Made by a program: the position numbers and the translations under genes | Notes under the pieces: generated by a model | Told to the model about the DNA's origin: nothing | Database searches by the model: none | The model's input: only the letters and a program-made list of their open reading frames with translations | Origin: Paraburkholderia lycopersici | GTDB lineage: Bacteria; Pseudomonadota; Gammaproteobacteria; Burkholderiales; Burkholderiaceae | Length of the DNA stretch: 64,000 nucleotides | Reading direction: 5' to 3' | NCBI RefSeq assembly: GCF_900096975.1 | Contig: NZ_FMYQ01000005.1 | Coordinates: 1-64,000, forward strand | Shown here: piece after piece, positions 61,742 through 64,000 of the stretch | Layout: the number at the start of each line of letters is the position of its first letter | Position numbering within the stretch: position 1 is the stretch's first letter

Positions 61742-62917
61742 ATGACGCTCGCCTCCACCCCTGAGATCATCGCCGACCTCAAAGCCGGCAAAATGGTCAT
61801 CCTCGTCGACGAAGAAGACCGGGAAAACGAGGGCGACCTCGTCATCGCTGCGGAGTTCGTCACGCCCGAGGCCATCAACTTCATGGCGAAGTACGGCCGC
61901 GGCCTGATCTGTCTCACGCTCACGCAGGAGCGCTGCAAGCTGCTCAACCTGCCGCTCATGACCTATCGCAACGGGACCCAGTACGGCACGGCGTTCACGG
62001 TCAGCATCGAGGCGGCGGAAGGCGTCACGACCGGCATTTCGGCGGCCGACCGCGCCCGCACGATCCAGGCGGCCGTCGCGCACGACGCGCGCGCCGAGCA
62101 CATCGTACAGCCGGGTCATGTGTTCCCGATCATGGCGCAGCCGGGCGGCGTGCTCGTGCGCGCGGGCCACACCGAGGCCGGCTGCGACTTCACGGCGCTT
62201 GCGGGCCTCACGCCGGCCGCGGTGATCTGCGAGGTCATCAAGGACGACGGCACGATGGCGCGCCTGCCCGATCTGATGGAGTTCGCGCAGGAGCACGGCC
62301 TCAAGGTGGGCACGATCGCCGACCTGATCCACTACCGCAGCCGCACCGAATCGATCGTCGAGCGCGTGGCCGAACGCACCATGCAAACCGCGCATGGCCA
62401 GTTCCGCGCGATCATGTACGTCGACCATCCCACGCGCACGCCGCACATCGCACTCGTGCGCGGCACGCCGAGGCCCGGCGAAGACACGCCCGTGCGCGTG
62501 CACGAACCGCTTTCTGTACTGGACCTGCTCGAAACGGGCGCGTCCACGCACTCGTGGACGCTCGACGCCGCCATGCGCGAAATCGCCGCGCGCGACGTGG
62601 GCGTGATCGTCATGCTCAACTGCGGCGACACCAAGGAACACCTGATCGACGTCTTCAAGGCGTTCGACCAGAAAGAGCGCGCGGAGGCGCTCTCACGCCG
62701 GCCCGTGGACTTCAAGACCTACGGCATCGGCGCCCAGATCCTGCGCGAACTCGGCGTGGGCCGCATGCAGGTGCTCTCGAAGCCGCGGCGGCTCGGCAGC
62801 ATGTCGGGCTACGGCCTCGAAGTCACGGGCTTCGTGCCGATGCCGGGCAGCGAGGCGCAAGCGCCTTGCGCGCCGGAAGCAGTCGAACGCGCGGCCGACA
62901 CTTCGTCGCGCGCCTGA
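61742..62917 (+). CDS. ribB: 3,4-dihydroxy-2-butanone-4-phosphate synthase with degenerate GCHII domain (RibBX)
   Basis: A 391-residue protein. The N-terminal RibB domain is intact: VDEEDRENEGDLVIAAEF, then HVFPIMAQPGGVLVRAGHTEA, making DHBP from ribulose 5-phosphate. The C-terminal half is GTP-cyclohydrolase-II-like in position but lacks the zinc Cys triad (the SEC...RCDCG motif is HEPLSVLDLLETGASTHSW here) and the HRQEGRNIGL block. It should therefore not hydrolyse GTP; a separate ribA must exist elsewhere. It precedes ribH and nusB. Confidence 0.93.
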   Translation: MTLASTPEIIADLKAGKMVILVDEEDRENEGDLVIAAEFVTPEAINFMAKYGRGLICLTLTQERCKLLNLPLMTYRNGTQYGTAFTVSIEAAEGVTTGISAADRARTIQAAVAHDARAEHIVQPGHVFPIMAQPGGVLVRAGHTEAGCDFTALAGLTPAAVICEVIKDDGTMARLPDLMEFAQEHGLKVGTIADLIHYRSRTESIVERVAERTMQTAHGQFRAIMYVDHPTRTPHIALVRGTPRPGEDTPVRVHEPLSVLDLLETGASTHSWTLDAAMREIAARDVGVIVMLNCGDTKEHLIDVFKAFDQKERAEALSRRPVDFKTYGIGAQILRELGVGRMQVLSKPRRLGSMSGYGLEVTGFVPMPGSEAQAPCAPEAVERAADTSSRA

Positions 62918-62974
62918 AGTCGCATCGCGCTCCTTTCACGCGTCACCACGCTCAACCGAACCTACGGACACCAC

Positions 62975-63490
62975 ATGGAAATCGGACAATATCAACCGAA
63001 CCTCGACGGCGACGGACTGCGCATCGGCATCGTCCAGTCGCGCTTTAACGAACCCGTCTGCAACGGCCTCGCCGACGCCTGCATCGAAGAACTCGAACGC
63101 CTCGGCGTGACGGGCGAAGACGTGCTGCTCGTCACCGTGCCGGGCGCGCTCGAAATCCCGCTCGCGCTGCAAAAGCTCGCTGAAAGCGGCCAGTTCGACG
63201 CCATGATCGCGCTCGGCGCGGTCGTGCGCGGCGAAACGTATCACTTCGAGCTCGTCTCGAATGAAAGCGGCGCCGGTATCTCGCGCGTCTCGCTCGACTT
63301 CAACGTGCCCATCGCAAACGCCGTGCTCACCACCGAGAACGACGAGCAGGCCGTCGCGCGCATGACCGAGAAGGGCCGTGACGCGGCGCGCGTCGCCGTC
63401 GAAATGGCGAACCTGACGGTCGCGCTGGAGCAGCTCGACGGCGGCGACGACGACGAGGAAGACGAGGAAGACGAAGAGGAACAGCAATGA
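62975..63490 (+). CDS. ribH: 6,7-dimethyl-8-ribityllumazine synthase
   Basis: A 171-residue icosahedral/pentameric enzyme condensing ARP and [19 protein letters not shown] and [19 protein letters not shown] are the active-site blocks, with the catalytic His in TYHFE. The last ~16 residues form an acidic tail ([14 protein letters not shown]) beyond the normal fold. Its stop overlaps the nusB ATG by four bases (ATGA). Confidence 0.97.
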   Translation: MEIGQYQPNLDGDGLRIGIVQSRFNEPVCNGLADACIEELERLGVTGEDVLLVTVPGALEIPLALQKLAESGQFDAMIALGAVVRGETYHFELVSNESGAGISRVSLDFNVPIANAVLTTENDEQAVARMTEKGRDAARVAVEMANLTVALEQLDGGDDDEEDEEDEEEQQ

Positions 63491-63921
63491 AGAGCGCGCG
63501 CCGCCGCTCCCGCGAACTGGCCACGCAGGGGTTGTATCAGTGGCTGCTGTCGGGTGTGCCCGCCGGCGAGATCGACGCGCAGCTGCGCGGTTCGCAGGGC
63601 TACGACAAGGCCGACCACGAGCATCTGGAAGCGATCCTGCACGGTGTGATCCGCGAGTCGGACGAGCTGTCCGCCGCCATCACGCCGTGTCTGGACCGCC
63701 CGATCGAGCAGCTTTCGCCCGTCGAACGCGCGGTGCTGCTCGTCGCGACCTACGAGTTCAAGCATCACGTCGACATTCCGTATCGCGTCGTCATCAACGA
63801 AGCGGTCGAGCTCACGAAGACCTTCGGCGGCTCGGACGGCTACAAGTACGTGAACGGCGTGCTCGACAAGCTCGCGGCGCAACTGCGCGCCACCGAAGCG
63901 CAAAACGCCCGCAAGTCGTAA
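63487..63921 (+). CDS. nusB: Transcription antitermination factor NusB
   Basis: A 144-residue helical protein binding boxA RNA with NusE (S10) in rRNA antitermination. The N-terminal [18 protein letters not shown] and the C-terminal [32 protein letters not shown] are typical, quoted here in short parts. It overlaps ribH by ATGA, the common ribH-nusB arrangement. Confidence 0.97.
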   Translation: MKSARRRSRELATQGLYQWLLSGVPAGEIDAQLRGSQGYDKADHEHLEAILHGVIRESDELSAAITPCLDRPIEQLSPVERAVLLVATYEFKHHVDIPYRVVINEAVELTKTFGGSDGYKYVNGVLDKLAAQLRATEAQNARKS

Positions 63922-64000
63922 TGGCGCGAGCCGCAGGGGCCGGCGGGAACGCCCGAACGCACTCGAGCGCCCCGCCCGCCCCCGCACCGCGCAATCCGTC
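63922..64000. other. Window end, no gene
   Basis: The last 79 bases follow the nusB stop. They are GC-rich and hold no start codon with a ribosome site that I can support. Confidence 0.5.

Overview
The window is a GC-rich chromosomal segment from a beta-proteobacterium of the Burkholderia sensu lato group, with Paraburkholderia or Caballeronia most likely. This rests on gene content: a glucokinase fused to a HexR-type regulator, a DHBP synthase with a degenerate GTP cyclohydrolase II half, minCDE, a bioAFDB operon, aceK, and the ftsK-lolA-rarA-serS set. The placement is inference from gene families and order, not from a database comparison.

Layout. Positions 1-3.3 kb look accessory: an AlbA_2/Schlafen-type protein and an unrecognised 230-residue protein on the same strand. 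From 3.3 to 14.3 kb come small envelope proteins, an MHS-type transporter, heptosyltransferase I (waaC), minCDE, a GNAT acetyltransferase, a methionine aminopeptidase, and a divergent Lrp regulator/amino-acid permease pair. From 14,513 to 21,398 an integrated island lies between two copies of an 18-bp repeat that is the 3' end of tRNA-Ser(CGA). It carries a P4-like integrase, AlpA and a DUF3987 (YfjI-like) protein. Its cargo is a type VI secretion cassette: a PAAR gene, a second PAAR gene, a Tae4-type amidase effector, and a small three-helix membrane protein that is probably the immunity protein. The cassette genes overlap start-to-stop. The island is decayed: integrase, AlpA, DUF3987, a further island gene and the first PAAR are frameshifted, and the amidase has an amber codon exactly at the Trp of its GHIDLW motif. 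The second PAAR and the putative immunity gene are intact.

From 21.4 to 43 kb is the tRNA-Ser/serS/rarA group, then about 14.5 kb (NCS1 permease, bioAFDB, secreted hydrolase, YchJ, SDR, thiolase, AceK, MerR regulator and MBL hydrolase), then lolA, ftsK, trxB and an Smr protein. From 44.5 to 53.5 kb is a glucose uptake and oxidation locus. A four-gene ABC importer (gts-like) diverges from zwf-pgl-glk/hexR, and a perfect 17-bp HexR-type palindrome sits between them, so the regulator fused to glucokinase probably controls both arms. From 53.6 kb to the end are a Bcr/CflA exporter, an EVE-like protein, hemL, and the riboflavin genes ribD, ribE, ribBX, ribH with nusB, interrupted by an ABC exporter.

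The most interesting material is the T6SS effector cassette in the island: an orphan PAAR-effector-immunity module carried by a tRNA-targeting element, with a disabled toxin, an intact predicted membrane immunity protein and a broken integrase.
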